NCBI GenBank assembly: GCA_021741245.1
Contig: JAIOYF010000002.1
Coordinates: 425,497 to 489,496, forward strand
Source: Paracoccaceae bacterium
GTDB lineage: Bacteria; Pseudomonadota; Alphaproteobacteria; Rhodobacterales; Rhodobacteraceae
Length of the DNA: 64,000 nt
Direction: 5' to 3'
Shown: piece after piece, positions 45,211 through 54,280 of the stretch
Position numbering within the stretch: the stretch's first letter is position 1
Layout: the number at the start of each line of letters is the position of its first letter
Translations under genes and position numbers: made by a program
Notes under the pieces: generated by a model
Told to the model about the DNA's origin: nothing
The model's input: only the letters and a program-made list of their open reading frames with translations
Databases searched by the model: none

Positions 45211-45218
45211 GGGGGTAT
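45211..45218. promoter_or_regulatory. Repeat of the operator half-site GGGGGTAT
   Basis: Identical to the left half of the palindrome at 45160-45175 and in the same orientation. It overlaps the region where the ribosome site of the ABC ATPase gene should lie, so protein bound here could block transcription initiation or early elongation. Confidence 0.45.
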
Positions 45219-45227
45219 GACTGTCAG

Positions 45228-46286
45228 ATGGATCAGGCAATCGACATTGAGGGCGCGGTCAAGCGCTATGGCACGGTCACGGCGCTGCACGGTGTTTCCC
45301 TGTCAATTGCGGACAATGAATTTTTCACCCTCCTGGGCCCATCGGGTTGCGGGAAAACGACCCTGCTTCGCATGATTGCGGGGTTTGAGGATATCACCGC
45401 AGGCGAGATCCGCCTTTTCGGCCAGAATATCGCGCGACTGGAGCCGAACCAGCGCCCCGTGAACACCGTCTTTCAACAATACGCCCTGTTCCCGCATATG
45501 ACGGTGATCGAGAATGTGGGCTTTGGCCTAAAGATGAAAGGGTTCGATGCCACGCAGCGCAAGGCAAGGGCGGGGCAGATGCTGGAGATGGTGCATCTGT
45601 CCGACTATGCCGACCGCCGGCCATCACAGCTTTCCGGTGGGCAGCAGCAGCGTGTCGCCTTGGCGCGCGCGCTTGCCCCCGAACCCAAGGTTCTTTTGCT
45701 GGACGAACCGCTGTCCGCGCTTGATCTAAAGCTGCGGCAGGCGATGCGGGTTGAACTCAAGCAATTGCAAGAAGACACGGGCATTACCTTTATCTTCGTG
45801 ACCCACGATCAAGAAGAGGCCCTGACCATGTCAGACCGCATCGCAGTGATGAGTTCCGGTCGCGTCCAACAGATCGGAACCGCGCGCGATATCTATGAGA
45901 CCCCGGTCAACCGGTTTGTCGCTGACTTCATTGGCGAGACCAATTTGCTGGAGGTGACTGTATCAAAGGCCGATGGCGATACTGCCGAAGTCATCCTTCC
46001 GGGCGGACACCACCTTATCTGCCCGGCGGCAGGTGCACGTCTTGGCCAGCAGCATCTGTCGATCCGGCCAGAACGTCTGCGCCTTGCACATGGGGCGGGG
46101 CAACTTTCGGCAACCGTGCAGCGCGTTGTCTATCTTGGCACCGACCTGCATGTGATGCTTGTGCTGGAGGGCGGGACGCAATTGGTCGCGCGCCTGCAAA
46201 ACTCCAGGCAGCTTTCCGCCCCAGAGGCGGGCGCCCACGTTTTCCTTGATCTGGACGACGGCGCCGCACGTCTGTTGGCCGACTGA
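45228..46286 (+). CDS. ABC importer ATPase, PotA-like
   Basis: The 352-residue ATPase of a polyamine/opine/iron-type importer. GPSGCGKTT (Walker A), [20 protein letters not shown] (signature), [11 protein letters not shown] (Walker B) and the H-loop VTHDQEEAL are intact. The C-terminal ~110 residues form a TOBE-like regulatory domain. ATG 45228 is chosen because it gives the normal start ([15 protein letters not shown]). It begins the operon ATPase-permease-permease-binding protein; its stop shares one base with the next start (TGATG). Confidence 0.93.
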   Translation: MDQAIDIEGAVKRYGTVTALHGVSLSIADNEFFTLLGPSGCGKTTLLRMIAGFEDITAGEIRLFGQNIARLEPNQRPVNTVFQQYALFPHMTVIENVGFGLKMKGFDATQRKARAGQMLEMVHLSDYADRRPSQLSGGQQQRVALARALAPEPKVLLLDEPLSALDLKLRQAMRVELKQLQEDTGITFIFVTHDQEEALTMSDRIAVMSSGRVQQIGTARDIYETPVNRFVADFIGETNLLEVTVSKADGDTAEVILPGGHHLICPAAGARLGQQHLSIRPERLRLAHGAGQLSATVQRVVYLGTDLHVMLVLEGGTQLVARLQNSRQLSAPEAGAHVFLDLDDGAARLLAD

Positions 46287-47206
46287 TGGCAGGCATGGCA
46301 CCCCAAGGCAAAGGCAATGCAAGCGGATGGCGCGGCATGGCTTTTCCACTCCTTCTGCCGACATGGGCAATGATTGGGATCTTCCTGCTCTTGCCCGTGA
46401 TCTTGATGGCCATCTATTCCTTCCTCACCAAGGAATTCCGTGGCGGCGTGGTATGGGAGTTCTCTCTCGCCGCCTATGACCAGTTCTTTGTGAATCGCGG
46501 CCTGTTCGGGGATGAACCTGCAACACTGGAATGGACCTATATCGGGATCTTTTGGCGCAGCATCTGGCAGGCCATCGTGGCCACCACGATTTGCCTGCTC
46601 ATCGGCTTTCCAACCGCTTGGTTCATTGCCACCCGCGCGCCAACGACGCGGGGTGTGTGGCTTTTCCTGATCACCATCCCCTATTGGGTAAACCTGCTGA
46701 TCCGCACCGTCAGCCTGAAATTCCTGATCCGCGACAACGGACCGTTGAATGAATTCCTCATGGGCCTTGGCGTGATCGACAGCCCTTTGCCCTTGGTGAA
46801 TACCAATCTGGCTGTCCAGCTTGGTCTGTTTTACAGCTATTTGCCCTTCATGGTCTTGCCAATCTATGCAGCGGTCGAACGCTATGACTTTGCCTATTCC
46901 GAGGCAGCGGCAGATCTTTACGCCAGCCGCTGGGTGATCATGCGCGAGATCATCATGCCCATCGTAAAGCCGGGCATCATTGCCGGATGCATTCTGGTCT
47001 TCGTCCCGTCCTTGGGGGCATTCTTGGCCCCGGATCTTTTGGGGGGGGCCAAGACCTTCATGATTGGCAGTCTGATCGAAGAACAGTTCAGGGGGTCGTT
47101 GGGCAACTGGCCCTTTGGGGCAGCCGTGTCGATGATCTTGATGAGTCTGGTGTTGATGGCCCTGCTGTTTTACGCCCGCTCCATGGCCCGCGAGGGCACA
47201 AGATGA
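46286..47206 (+). CDS. ABC importer permease 1, PotB-like
   Basis: A 306-residue inner-membrane permease with about six transmembrane helices. The EAA loop ([21 protein letters not shown]) that docks on the ATPase is present. A stretch of about 20 hydrophilic residues precedes helix 1. It overlaps both neighbours (1 and 4 nt), in the order expected for Pot-type importers. Confidence 0.92.
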   Translation: MAGMAPQGKGNASGWRGMAFPLLLPTWAMIGIFLLLPVILMAIYSFLTKEFRGGVVWEFSLAAYDQFFVNRGLFGDEPATLEWTYIGIFWRSIWQAIVATTICLLIGFPTAWFIATRAPTTRGVWLFLITIPYWVNLLIRTVSLKFLIRDNGPLNEFLMGLGVIDSPLPLVNTNLAVQLGLFYSYLPFMVLPIYAAVERYDFAYSEAAADLYASRWVIMREIIMPIVKPGIIAGCILVFVPSLGAFLAPDLLGGAKTFMIGSLIEEQFRGSLGNWPFGAAVSMILMSLVLMALLFYARSMAREGTR

Positions 47207-48003
47207 AAGGAGTGCGCCATTATCCCGGATTTCTGTCGATAACCCTTCTGTGCCTTGTGGTGCTCTATGGTCCGTTGCTGGTGGTGACCGCCTATTCCTT
47301 CAATGGCTCCACCAGCATCACGCAATGGGGCGGCTTCTCGCTGCGCTGGTACATCGATGTCTTCACCGGGCCCGAGGCCCCAAGGTTCCGGTCTGCGGCA
47401 TGGAACTCTTTGACCATCGCCATCATGGCGGCCATATCTGCCACGATGATTGCCACAGCCGCCGCTTTGGCTATGATGCGGGCCGGGCGGTTTCGTGGAA
47501 AATCCCTGACCTTTGCCCTGATCAACCTGCCGCTGATGGTGCCCGAAATCGTCACCGCCGTGGCCACTTTGATCTTCTTCTCGATGATCGGCCTGACGAC
47601 GGGTTATCTGACGATTCTGCTGGCCCATATCACCTTTTGCATTCCTTTCGCCTATCTGCCGATCGCGGCCCGACTGCAGGGCATCGACGACAGCTACGAA
47701 CAAGCGGCGCGCGATCTTTATGCCAGCCGGACGCAGTCCTTCTTCCTGATCTTGCTGCCGCTGATGGCCCCGGGGGTGATCTCTGGCTTTCTTCTGGCCT
47801 TCATCATCAGCCTTGATGACTTCATCATCACGAACTTCGTCAAGGGCGCGGGCATGGAAACCCTTCCTACGGCGATATTCGGCTCTGTCAAACTGGGCAT
47901 AAAGCCCAATATCATGGCGATATCTACATTGATGCTGGGGGTGTCAGTCCTGTTCGTCACCCTGTCCTACCTGATCAACCGTAAGGGCCGTCAGAGCCCG
48001 TAA
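47203..48003 (+). CDS. ABC importer permease 2, PotC-like
   Basis: A 266-residue permease with six predicted helices and the EAA loop [26 protein letters not shown] 47203 overlaps the preceding stop as ATGA. AAGGAGA lies before the binding-protein gene that follows 17 nt downstream. It pairs with permease 1. Confidence 0.92.
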   Translation: MKGVRHYPGFLSITLLCLVVLYGPLLVVTAYSFNGSTSITQWGGFSLRWYIDVFTGPEAPRFRSAAWNSLTIAIMAAISATMIATAAALAMMRAGRFRGKSLTFALINLPLMVPEIVTAVATLIFFSMIGLTTGYLTILLAHITFCIPFAYLPIAARLQGIDDSYEQAARDLYASRTQSFFLILLPLMAPGVISGFLLAFIISLDDFIITNFVKGAGMETLPTAIFGSVKLGIKPNIMAISTLMLGVSVLFVTLSYLINRKGRQSP

Positions 48004-48020
48004 CCAACAAGGAGACGACA

Positions 48021-49040
48021 ATGAAACGCCTTGCCTTTGCCACTGCCCTGCTGGCGACGCCCGCCTTTGCGGACGGAGAGTTGAAGATCTACCACTGGTT
48101 CGACTACATCCCGCAAGAGTTGGTGGATAAGTTCACGGCCGAAACCGGGATTGCGGTGACCATCGACACCTATGACAGCAATGAGGCCATGCTTGCCAGC
48201 CTGAAGGCGGGTAAAATGGGCCAATACGATGTGGCCGTGCCCGGTGACTACATGGTGCAGATCATGGGCAATGAGGGGCTTTTGGATAGCTTCGCCCCGA
48301 CCGACCTGTCGAACTTCGGCAATATTGACCCAAAATGGGTCGATGTGCCCTTCGATCCGGGCCGCAAATCATCCATCCCCTACCAATGGGGCTCAACAGC
48401 CTTTTCGGTGAACAGGGATGTCTACAAAGGCGACATTGATACCCTTGCCATTGTATTTGACCCACCCGCAGAACTGTCGGGCAAGATCAATGCGCTGGAC
48501 AGTCAGGGTGAGGTGCTTGCCTTGGGTTCAATGTATCTGGGCATGCCACAGTGCAACAGCGATCGCACCCAACTCAAGGCGCTTTCTGACATGTTGCTCA
48601 ATGCCAAAACACATTGGGCTAGCTTCGGCTCTGATACGGCAAAAGATGTGCTTGTCTCGGGCGATGCGGCGGCGGGTATGATCTACAATGGCTTTTCGGC
48701 ACGCGCCCGGGCCGAAGGCGCAAATGTGGAATACGCTTATCCTAAGGAAGGCTTCGTGGTCTGGATGGACAACGTTGTTCTCTTGAAAGATGCGCCAAAC
48801 CGCGACAATGCGCTCAAGTTCATGAACTTCCTGCTCGTCCCCGAAAACGCCGCGGCCGTGACCAATCACGCGGCATATACGTCTGGTGTCATGGGGGTAG
48901 AGCCTTTCTTGGACGATGCCATCAAGAACAGCCCGGAAAACAACCCCCCCGCCTCGGCCCCGGCCGGAGAATTCATCGCCGTCTGTGATGAGCCAACGCA
49001 AAAGCTCTATGACGCGATTTGGACCAATCTGAAGAAATAA
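48021..49040 (+). CDS. ABC importer periplasmic binding protein, PotD/PotF-like
   Basis: The 339-residue protein has a short signal peptide (MKRLAFATALLATPAFA, cleavage before DGE) and the two-lobed PotD fold. YHWFDYIP carries the Trp and Tyr (residues 26 and 29) that line the polyamine site in PotD, and Tyr77 (VPGDYMV) is at the other aromatic position. The substrate is therefore probably a small amine or quaternary compound. GGAGAC precedes ATG 48021. It is the fourth gene of the importer operon. Confidence 0.9.
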   Translation: MKRLAFATALLATPAFADGELKIYHWFDYIPQELVDKFTAETGIAVTIDTYDSNEAMLASLKAGKMGQYDVAVPGDYMVQIMGNEGLLDSFAPTDLSNFGNIDPKWVDVPFDPGRKSSIPYQWGSTAFSVNRDVYKGDIDTLAIVFDPPAELSGKINALDSQGEVLALGSMYLGMPQCNSDRTQLKALSDMLLNAKTHWASFGSDTAKDVLVSGDAAAGMIYNGFSARARAEGANVEYAYPKEGFVVWMDNVVLLKDAPNRDNALKFMNFLLVPENAAAVTNHAAYTSGVMGVEPFLDDAIKNSPENNPPASAPAGEFIAVCDEPTQKLYDAIWTNLKK

Positions 49041-49045
49041 GACCC

Positions 49046-49076
49046 AAAGGGGGGCTTGGACGACCCGGCCCCCTTT
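49046..49076 (+). terminator. GC-rich stem-loop after the binding-protein gene
   Basis: AAAGGGGG and CCCCCTTT pair as an 8-bp stem around a 15-base loop. No T-run follows, so it could be a 3'-end stabiliser or partial terminator between the importer genes and the nitrilase gene. Confidence 0.45.
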
Positions 49077-49102
49077 CATCTGTTCATAAATATCCCGGGG
49101 GT

Positions 49103-49121
49103 CCGGGGGCAGAGCCCCCGG
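49103..49121. repeat. GC-rich inverted repeat directly before the amidase gene
   Basis: CCGGGGGC and GCCCCCGG form a perfect 8-bp stem with a three-base loop, ending ten nt before ATG 49132. I have an unverified impression that similar elements recur in other Rhodobacterales genomes. It occupies the place of the ribosome site of the next gene. Confidence 0.5.
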
Positions 49122-49131
49122 GTGCATCATC

Positions 49132-49887
49132 ATGCGATTGGCCGTCTGGCAGGGCGCTTCGCCCGCCTGTGATCTTGATCTGGCCTTGGGCCAAACCGAA
49201 CGGGCGCTTCAGGCGGCGGCGGCATTGGGGGCTGACGCCTTGGTCATGCCCGAGATTTGGTGGCCGGGCTATAACCAGCCCGACATTGCCAAACATGCCC
49301 AAGCGCAGGGTGGCGCACTGCATCAGGCCCTGTCTGATCTGTGCACAAAGGCAGGCTGCGCCGTTGTTTTTGGCTATGCCGAAGACGTCGCGGGGCAAAC
49401 CTGCAATTCCGCCTTCGTGATCGGCGCACAGGGGCAGGATCTGGCGCATTACCGCAAGATTCAACTCTTTGGTCCGCGCGAAGCCGCGCTCTACGCCCCG
49501 GGGGATGCCTATGCGACCTTCGATCTCGCGGGCGCAAAGGTGGCAGTCCTGATCTGCTATGATGTCGAATTCGCACCCCATGTCGCAGCGCTGTCCGCTG
49601 CTGGGGTGACGGTGATCTTGGCCCCCACGGCAAACATGGTCCCGTTTGACCACGTCACCCGCTATACGGTTCCCGCAATGGCCGCGAACCATGGGGTCAC
49701 CATCGCCTATGCCAATTACTGCGGCACAGAGGGGGATCTGACCTATGCGGGCGGCAGCTTGATCGTCGGTCCCCATGGTGAGGTTCTGGCGCAGGCAGGC
49801 CTGCACCCTGCACTGTTGATCGCAGACATTCCGGCCCGCGAGGCTGCCCGACTGTCGACGCAAACCCGCGACCTGCGAAGGATCTGA
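49132..49887 (+). CDS. Carbon-nitrogen hydrolase (nitrilase-superfamily amidase)
   Basis: A 251-residue amidase with the triad Glu41 (VMPEIWWPGYN), Lys109 (YRKIQLFG) and Cys142 (LICYDVEF). The motif WWPGYN near the Glu is of the aliphatic-amidase/N-carbamoyl-hydrolase side of the superfamily, not the Nit1 side. It lies between the PotD-like protein and the TMADH-like enzyme and is separated by 3 nt from the latter, so both are co-transcribed. No ribosome site is obvious: the GC-rich repeat occupies that region. Hydrolysis of an amide in the imported compound is an inference. Confidence 0.88.
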   Translation: MRLAVWQGASPACDLDLALGQTERALQAAAALGADALVMPEIWWPGYNQPDIAKHAQAQGGALHQALSDLCTKAGCAVVFGYAEDVAGQTCNSAFVIGAQGQDLAHYRKIQLFGPREAALYAPGDAYATFDLAGAKVAVLICYDVEFAPHVAALSAAGVTVILAPTANMVPFDHVTRYTVPAMAANHGVTIAYANYCGTEGDLTYAGGSLIVGPHGEVLAQAGLHPALLIADIPAREAARLSTQTRDLRRI

Positions 49888-49890
49888 TCG

Positions 49891-51990
49891 ATGCCCAAAG
49901 ACAGCCTGAATGGTCGCTATGATATCTTGTTCGAACCGATGAAAATCGGCCCTAAACTGGCGAAAAACCGGTTCTATCAGGTTCCCCATTGCAACGGGGG
50001 CGGCTACCGCGATCCCTCTGCCGTTGCCGAAATGCGCCGAACAAAGGCCGAGGGCGGCTGGGGCGTCATCTTTACAGAACAAACGGAAATCCACCCAAGT
50101 TCAGAAATCACGCCTTTTATTGAACAGCACCTGTGGGAAGACAAAGATATTCCTGCCCTTGCCGCGATGGCCGAGGCGATGAAATCGCACGGGGCGCTTG
50201 CTGGCATTCAACTGGCCTACAGCGGCATTAACGGGCCGAACCTTTACTCGCGCGAGGTGCCCTTGGCCGTTAGTGGCGGGCCCATCCTGACCTTTACCTC
50301 TGATCCGGTTCAGGCCCGCACAATGGACCGCGAAGATATTCGCGACCTGCGTCGTTGGTTCCGCCATGCCTTTCGCCGCTCGCAATCGGCTGGCTTTGAT
50401 CTGATTTGCCTCTATGGCGCGCATGGTTTCGGCATTTTGCAGCATTTCCTCAGCCGCGCCACGAACCATCGGACCGATGAATACGGCGGCAGCCTTGAAA
50501 ATCGCAGCCGGTTTCTGCGCGAGATCATCGAAGACGCCCGCGAAGAGACAAAGGGTGAGATGGCCATATCCTTGCGCCTGTCGCTGCACGAAGGCGGCGC
50601 TTTTGGCTTTTCCAATGCCGAGGTGCGCGACTTTATCCAGATGCATGGCGATCTGCCCGATATCTGGGATCTGGCGCATGGAACATGGGAGGAATGCTCG
50701 GGCACCAGCCGGTTCAAGGGCGAGGGCGCGCAAGAAGATTTGGTGCGCGGGATCAGGGCGCTAACCTCGAAACCCGTGGTCGGCGTTGGACGCTTTACCA
50801 GTGCGGATGCAATGATGCGTCAGATCACCTCTGGTGTGCTCGATTTCATCGGCGCGGCCCGCCCTTCAATCGCGGATCCGTTCTTGCCCAACAAGATCAA
50901 GGAAGGGCGGTTCGACGATATCCGCGAGTGCATCGGCTGCAATATCTGCGTCAGCGGCGATATGACGGGTGGCATCTCTCGCTGCACCCAGAACACCGCG
51001 TTTATGGAAGAATGGCGCAAGGGGTGGCACCCGGAACGCAGCCGCCCAAAGGGCGTGTCAGACAGCGTGTTGATCGTCGGTGCCGGGCCAACCGGGTTGG
51101 AAGCCGCACTGCAAGCGGCAAAGCGCGGCTATCAGGTCACCCTGGCCGAGGCGACAAAGATCCTGGGCGGACGTGTGGCGCAGGAACGCAACCTGCCCGG
51201 GCTTTCGGCATGGGGCAGGGTCGCGGACTATCGCATTGGCCAACTCGCGCCGCTGCAAAATGCCGAGATATACCGAGACAGTCACCTTACGGCAGAGGAT
51301 ATCTTGGCCTTGGGCGCACAGCACGTGGCGATTGCCACCGGGGCCTCATGGCGGCGGGATGTTGTTGCCAGATTCCATTTGCATCCGATTGAAACAGACC
51401 CTGACATGCCGATATTCACACCAAATGACCTGATGTCAGGTGGTGGCCCAACCGGCGGCAAGGTGGTTCTGTATGACGACGACCACTTCTATATGGGGTC
51501 GGTTCTGGCGGAGCTTTTGGTCCAACAGGGCTGCGACGTTGATTTCGTGACACCAGCGGTCAAGGTTGCCGAATGGACAGAAAACACTTTGGAACAGAGT
51601 GCGATCATGCGGCGGCTTTTGGAAAAGGGTGTTGCCGTCCACAACAGCAAAGCGCTGATGTCAATCGCGACGACTGAGGTTACGATTGGCTGCACATGGA
51701 CCGGGCGGCAGACCGGTCTTGGGACAGATGCCGTGGTCATGGTTACATCGCGCAGACCAAATGACGCCCTGTATCATGCCCTGAAATCGCGCTCCAATGA
51801 CCTTAAGCGCGCTGGGATAGAGACTGTTCGCCTGATCGGTGACGCCGCAGCACCCGGCCCCATCGCTTGGGCAACCTATGCCGGACGCCGTTTTGCCGAG
51901 GAGTTGGACACCGACGATGATCATGGTGACACCCCCCGTTTCCGCCGCGAGATTGCTGCCCTTGCGCCGGGGCCCTCTCGCCTGCCCTAG
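49891..51990 (+). CDS. Trimethylamine-dehydrogenase-like flavoprotein with altered substrate pocket
   Basis: A 699-residue iron-sulfur flavoprotein of the TMADH/dimethylamine-dehydrogenase family. Cys34 in VPHC matches the cysteine that covalently binds FMN in TMADH. Residues 347, 350, 353 and 365 (CIGCNIC...C) should hold a [4Fe-4S] cluster. YGAH keeps the catalytic Tyr/His. VGAGPTGLEAAL begins the NAD/FAD-like domain. By hand alignment to TMADH (from memory), Tyr60 becomes Gln64, Ser74 Glu78, Trp105 Ala109 and Trp355 Asp357, so the aromatic cage for trimethylamine is replaced. Oxidative N-dealkylation of another amine is inferred. Its last 4 nt overlap the alpha/beta hydrolase in antisense. 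Confidence 0.9.
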   Translation: MPKDSLNGRYDILFEPMKIGPKLAKNRFYQVPHCNGGGYRDPSAVAEMRRTKAEGGWGVIFTEQTEIHPSSEITPFIEQHLWEDKDIPALAAMAEAMKSHGALAGIQLAYSGINGPNLYSREVPLAVSGGPILTFTSDPVQARTMDREDIRDLRRWFRHAFRRSQSAGFDLICLYGAHGFGILQHFLSRATNHRTDEYGGSLENRSRFLREIIEDAREETKGEMAISLRLSLHEGGAFGFSNAEVRDFIQMHGDLPDIWDLAHGTWEECSGTSRFKGEGAQEDLVRGIRALTSKPVVGVGRFTSADAMMRQITSGVLDFIGAARPSIADPFLPNKIKEGRFDDIRECIGCNICVSGDMTGGISRCTQNTAFMEEWRKGWHPERSRPKGVSDSVLIVGAGPTGLEAALQAAKRGYQVTLAEATKILGGRVAQERNLPGLSAWGRVADYRIGQLAPLQNAEIYRDSHLTAEDILALGAQHVAIATGASWRRDVVARFHLHPIETDPDMPIFTPNDLMSGGGPTGGKVVLYDDDHFYMGSVLAELLVQQGCDVDFVTPAVKVAEWTENTLEQSAIMRRLLEKGVAVHNSKALMSIATTEVTIGCTWTGRQTGLGTDAVVMVTSRRPNDALYHALKSRSNDLKRAGIETVRLIGDAAAPGPIAWATYAGRRFAEELDTDDDHGDTPRFRREIAALAPGPSRLP

Positions 51991-52745
51991 GGGCGCATTA
52001 GTTGGGTGTCGCTTGCCACAAAGCGGTCACCCAGATCGTGGATCGCTGCGATACATTCTGCGGCCAAACGGTCTGGCACATCAACGCTTGGCCAGTGTGA
52101 GGCGCCAGTCAGTCGCCGCATGTCAACGGCATGCGCGTGAAGCCACGCAAGTGTACTTTCCGGGCAATTGGGCACATCATAAAGATAACAGACCTTACCA
52201 GCCGCCACCAGAACTTCGCCCGGATGCCGCGTGTCGGAAAAGCGCCGCGCATCGCGACCAAGTTGCCAAAGCGCCTGCGGGTCTGCCTTGGCCACATTGT
52301 CATGGTAGCGCGCAAAGATCGCCGATGTCTGTGCCTTCAGCGCCAGCCGTTCAAGAAATGCCGCCCGAAACGCAGCCGGGTCGTCGTATTCTGCCGCCGT
52401 CCCGGAAAAATAGGCATCATCGGCGGTGATGTTGCCTTCGACCGACAAGATCATTCTAAGCGTGTGTTCCTTGGCCAGCGCGACGGATGCGATGATGGAT
52501 GCAACGGAATGGGCAAGAATGATCTCTGCCCCGGTGCGCCGCGCCTCATCTGCAACCGCTTGCGCGAGGGCATCAATCGTCGTGTCGCCCGCAAGCGGTG
52601 GGGCACCAAAGCCCGGCATGTCAAAGGGGAAAAGGTCAAACTCGGCAGCAAGCGCCGTTTCAGCAAGCCCGTCGAACATGCTCGCGTTGTCCCCAAATCC
52701 AGCGATCATCAAGATCCCCCGGCGGGGTGCAGCATCCATTCCCAT
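51987..52745 (-). CDS. Alpha/beta hydrolase
   Basis: A 252-residue alpha/beta hydrolase. LMIAGFGDNASMFDGLAETAL gives the oxyanion region, LAHSVAS holds the nucleophile serine (nucleophile elbow), and GASHWPSV supplies the C-terminal histidine; the acid is not certain. The reaction is not identified. ATG 52745 is selected: the ribosome site CGGGAGTGG lies upstream and the N-terminus fits. It converges with the TMADH-like gene. Confidence 0.82.
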   Translation of the reverse strand: MGMDAAPRRGILMIAGFGDNASMFDGLAETALAAEFDLFPFDMPGFGAPPLAGDTTIDALAQAVADEARRTGAEIILAHSVASIIASVALAKEHTLRMILSVEGNITADDAYFSGTAAEYDDPAAFRAAFLERLALKAQTSAIFARYHDNVAKADPQALWQLGRDARRFSDTRHPGEVLVAAGKVCYLYDVPNCPESTLAWLHAHAVDMRRLTGASHWPSVDVPDRLAAECIAAIHDLGDRFVASDTQLMRP

Positions 52746-52961
52746 CGTTTTCCACTCCCGTTGATCGGCACAACAAATGTGAAAACGGACCCTAGGTCCA
52801 GTGGGAAACGGCAGTCCCGGGCATGACGATTTCAAGCCGGTGATGGGCCGCTTTGAACCCGGTTTGTCACAAAAACATCAATTTCCATTCATGGCCCTTT
52901 CGTTCGGGCGATATGTTTTTGATGCAAGCCGATGTCACGCTGAGCGCAAATTGGCAGGCCT

Positions 52962-52978
52962 GTGCAGCTTAACTGCAC
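52962..52978. promoter_or_regulatory. Inverted repeat, possible operator upstream of the second ABC operon
   Basis: GTGCAG-CTTAA-CTGCAC is a 6-bp inverted repeat with a five-base spacer, about 40 bp before the binding-protein start codon and in a 272-bp gap without other genes. It has the form of a repressor half-site pair. No cognate regulator is adjacent. Confidence 0.35.
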
Positions 52979-53017
52979 GCGGGGTTTGCCTGTGGATTTC
53001 ATCAGGGAGCCGACCAT

Positions 53018-54265
53018 ATGTCCAAGAAATTTCTTCTCGCAACCGTTGTTGCATTCGTGCCCTCTTTGGCATCGGCCTTCGATCCAGTTGGGGGTGGCGC
53101 GTACAATGTCGCCTCAACCGTGGATCTTACAGCCCTTACCCCAGAGACATTTGAATCGTCCCTCCTGCCGGTCGCCCTTACACAGGGGACCATCGTATTT
53201 TATGATTTCACTGAATCCTTCAAGCCGCTGTTTGCAGACAACCTTATCCCTGCGTTCGAGGCGAAGTATCCCGGTATCAAGGTTGGATATTATCCGGTCA
53301 ACGGTGAAACGGCCGTGCAGCAACTGATCGCAGCGAAAGAGGCAGGCCAGCCCTCGCCGGTGGATGTGTTCTTTATGCCCAACGGACAGGTCCGGGTGTC
53401 GAATGAGGCGGGCGTCATTGCCAACCTGCCGCTGAACGCCATGCTGCCTGCCGCGCCAGATCTTGCCAAACAGGCGGCAACCGTTTCACGCGGCTATGTG
53501 CATGGCGGCGTGGTGGTTCCCTATCACCGCAATCAAACGGCTATCGGCTATGATACCCGCGCAATTGCCGCCACGGATGTTCCACTGACCTTCGCCGATC
53601 TGCTTGTTTGGGCAAAGGCCAATCCGGGCAAGTTTGCCATGACCTCGCCCGCCAAAGGCGGTTCTGGGGGTGGCTTTCTGGAAAGCGCGATCCTCGCTTT
53701 GGCAAGTGACGATTGCGTGGCGCAGGCCAAAGACTTTTCTCTAACCCCAGATCAAGCCAAGGCCTGGGCTGCCGGTCCCTGCCTTGAGCCTGTCATGACT
53801 TACTTCAACGATCTCAAAGGCAGTGTCGAAATCACCAATGGCAATACCGATACATTGACGCTGATTGCCAATGGCGTGGCGACAGTTGGCACGGTTTGGG
53901 AAGATCAGACCTTTGACTACATCGGTCGGGGGCTTTTGCCACCTTCGGTTCGGGTGACGTTGCTGGAAAGCGGTCAGGTGGGCGACGGTGACGGCATCAT
54001 GATCCCGTCAGGCACCGAGCGGGTCGAAGCGGCGCTTATCTTTGTAAACTGGCTGATGTCAGATGAGGCACAGGTTGCCAAAACATCGCTGAACGGGTCG
54101 CGCACGGCGCGCACCGGGCTTGATCTGGCAGGCGCAGTCAGCGCCGAGATGGCAGATCGGTTGATCCCGACGGCTGTCTTTCAAGAGCGGTCCCGTGCCC
54201 GGATTGCTGGGGTTGTCTCTTCGGCTGCGACCGATCGGTTCGTGGCTGATGTGCTGCAACAATAA
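53018..54265 (+). CDS. ABC importer periplasmic binding protein (second operon)
   Basis: A 415-residue exported binding protein with signal peptide MSKKFLLATVVAFVPSLASA. The mature part shows the periplasmic-binding fold: FYDFTESFKPLFADNLIPAFEAKYPGIKV, ending in IFVNWLMSDEAQ near the C-terminus. It is longer than PotD and resembles the extracellular solute-binding group for phosphonate, sugar-phosphate or iron. AGGGAG is nine bases before ATG 53018. A stem-loop separates it from the ATPase. Confidence 0.88.
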   Translation: MSKKFLLATVVAFVPSLASAFDPVGGGAYNVASTVDLTALTPETFESSLLPVALTQGTIVFYDFTESFKPLFADNLIPAFEAKYPGIKVGYYPVNGETAVQQLIAAKEAGQPSPVDVFFMPNGQVRVSNEAGVIANLPLNAMLPAAPDLAKQAATVSRGYVHGGVVVPYHRNQTAIGYDTRAIAATDVPLTFADLLVWAKANPGKFAMTSPAKGGSGGGFLESAILALASDDCVAQAKDFSLTPDQAKAWAAGPCLEPVMTYFNDLKGSVEITNGNTDTLTLIANGVATVGTVWEDQTFDYIGRGLLPPSVRVTLLESGQVGDGDGIMIPSGTERVEAALIFVNWLMSDEAQVAKTSLNGSRTARTGLDLAGAVSAEMADRLIPTAVFQERSRARIAGVVSSAATDRFVADVLQQ

Positions 54266-54280
54266 CCTGCAAAAGGAGCA

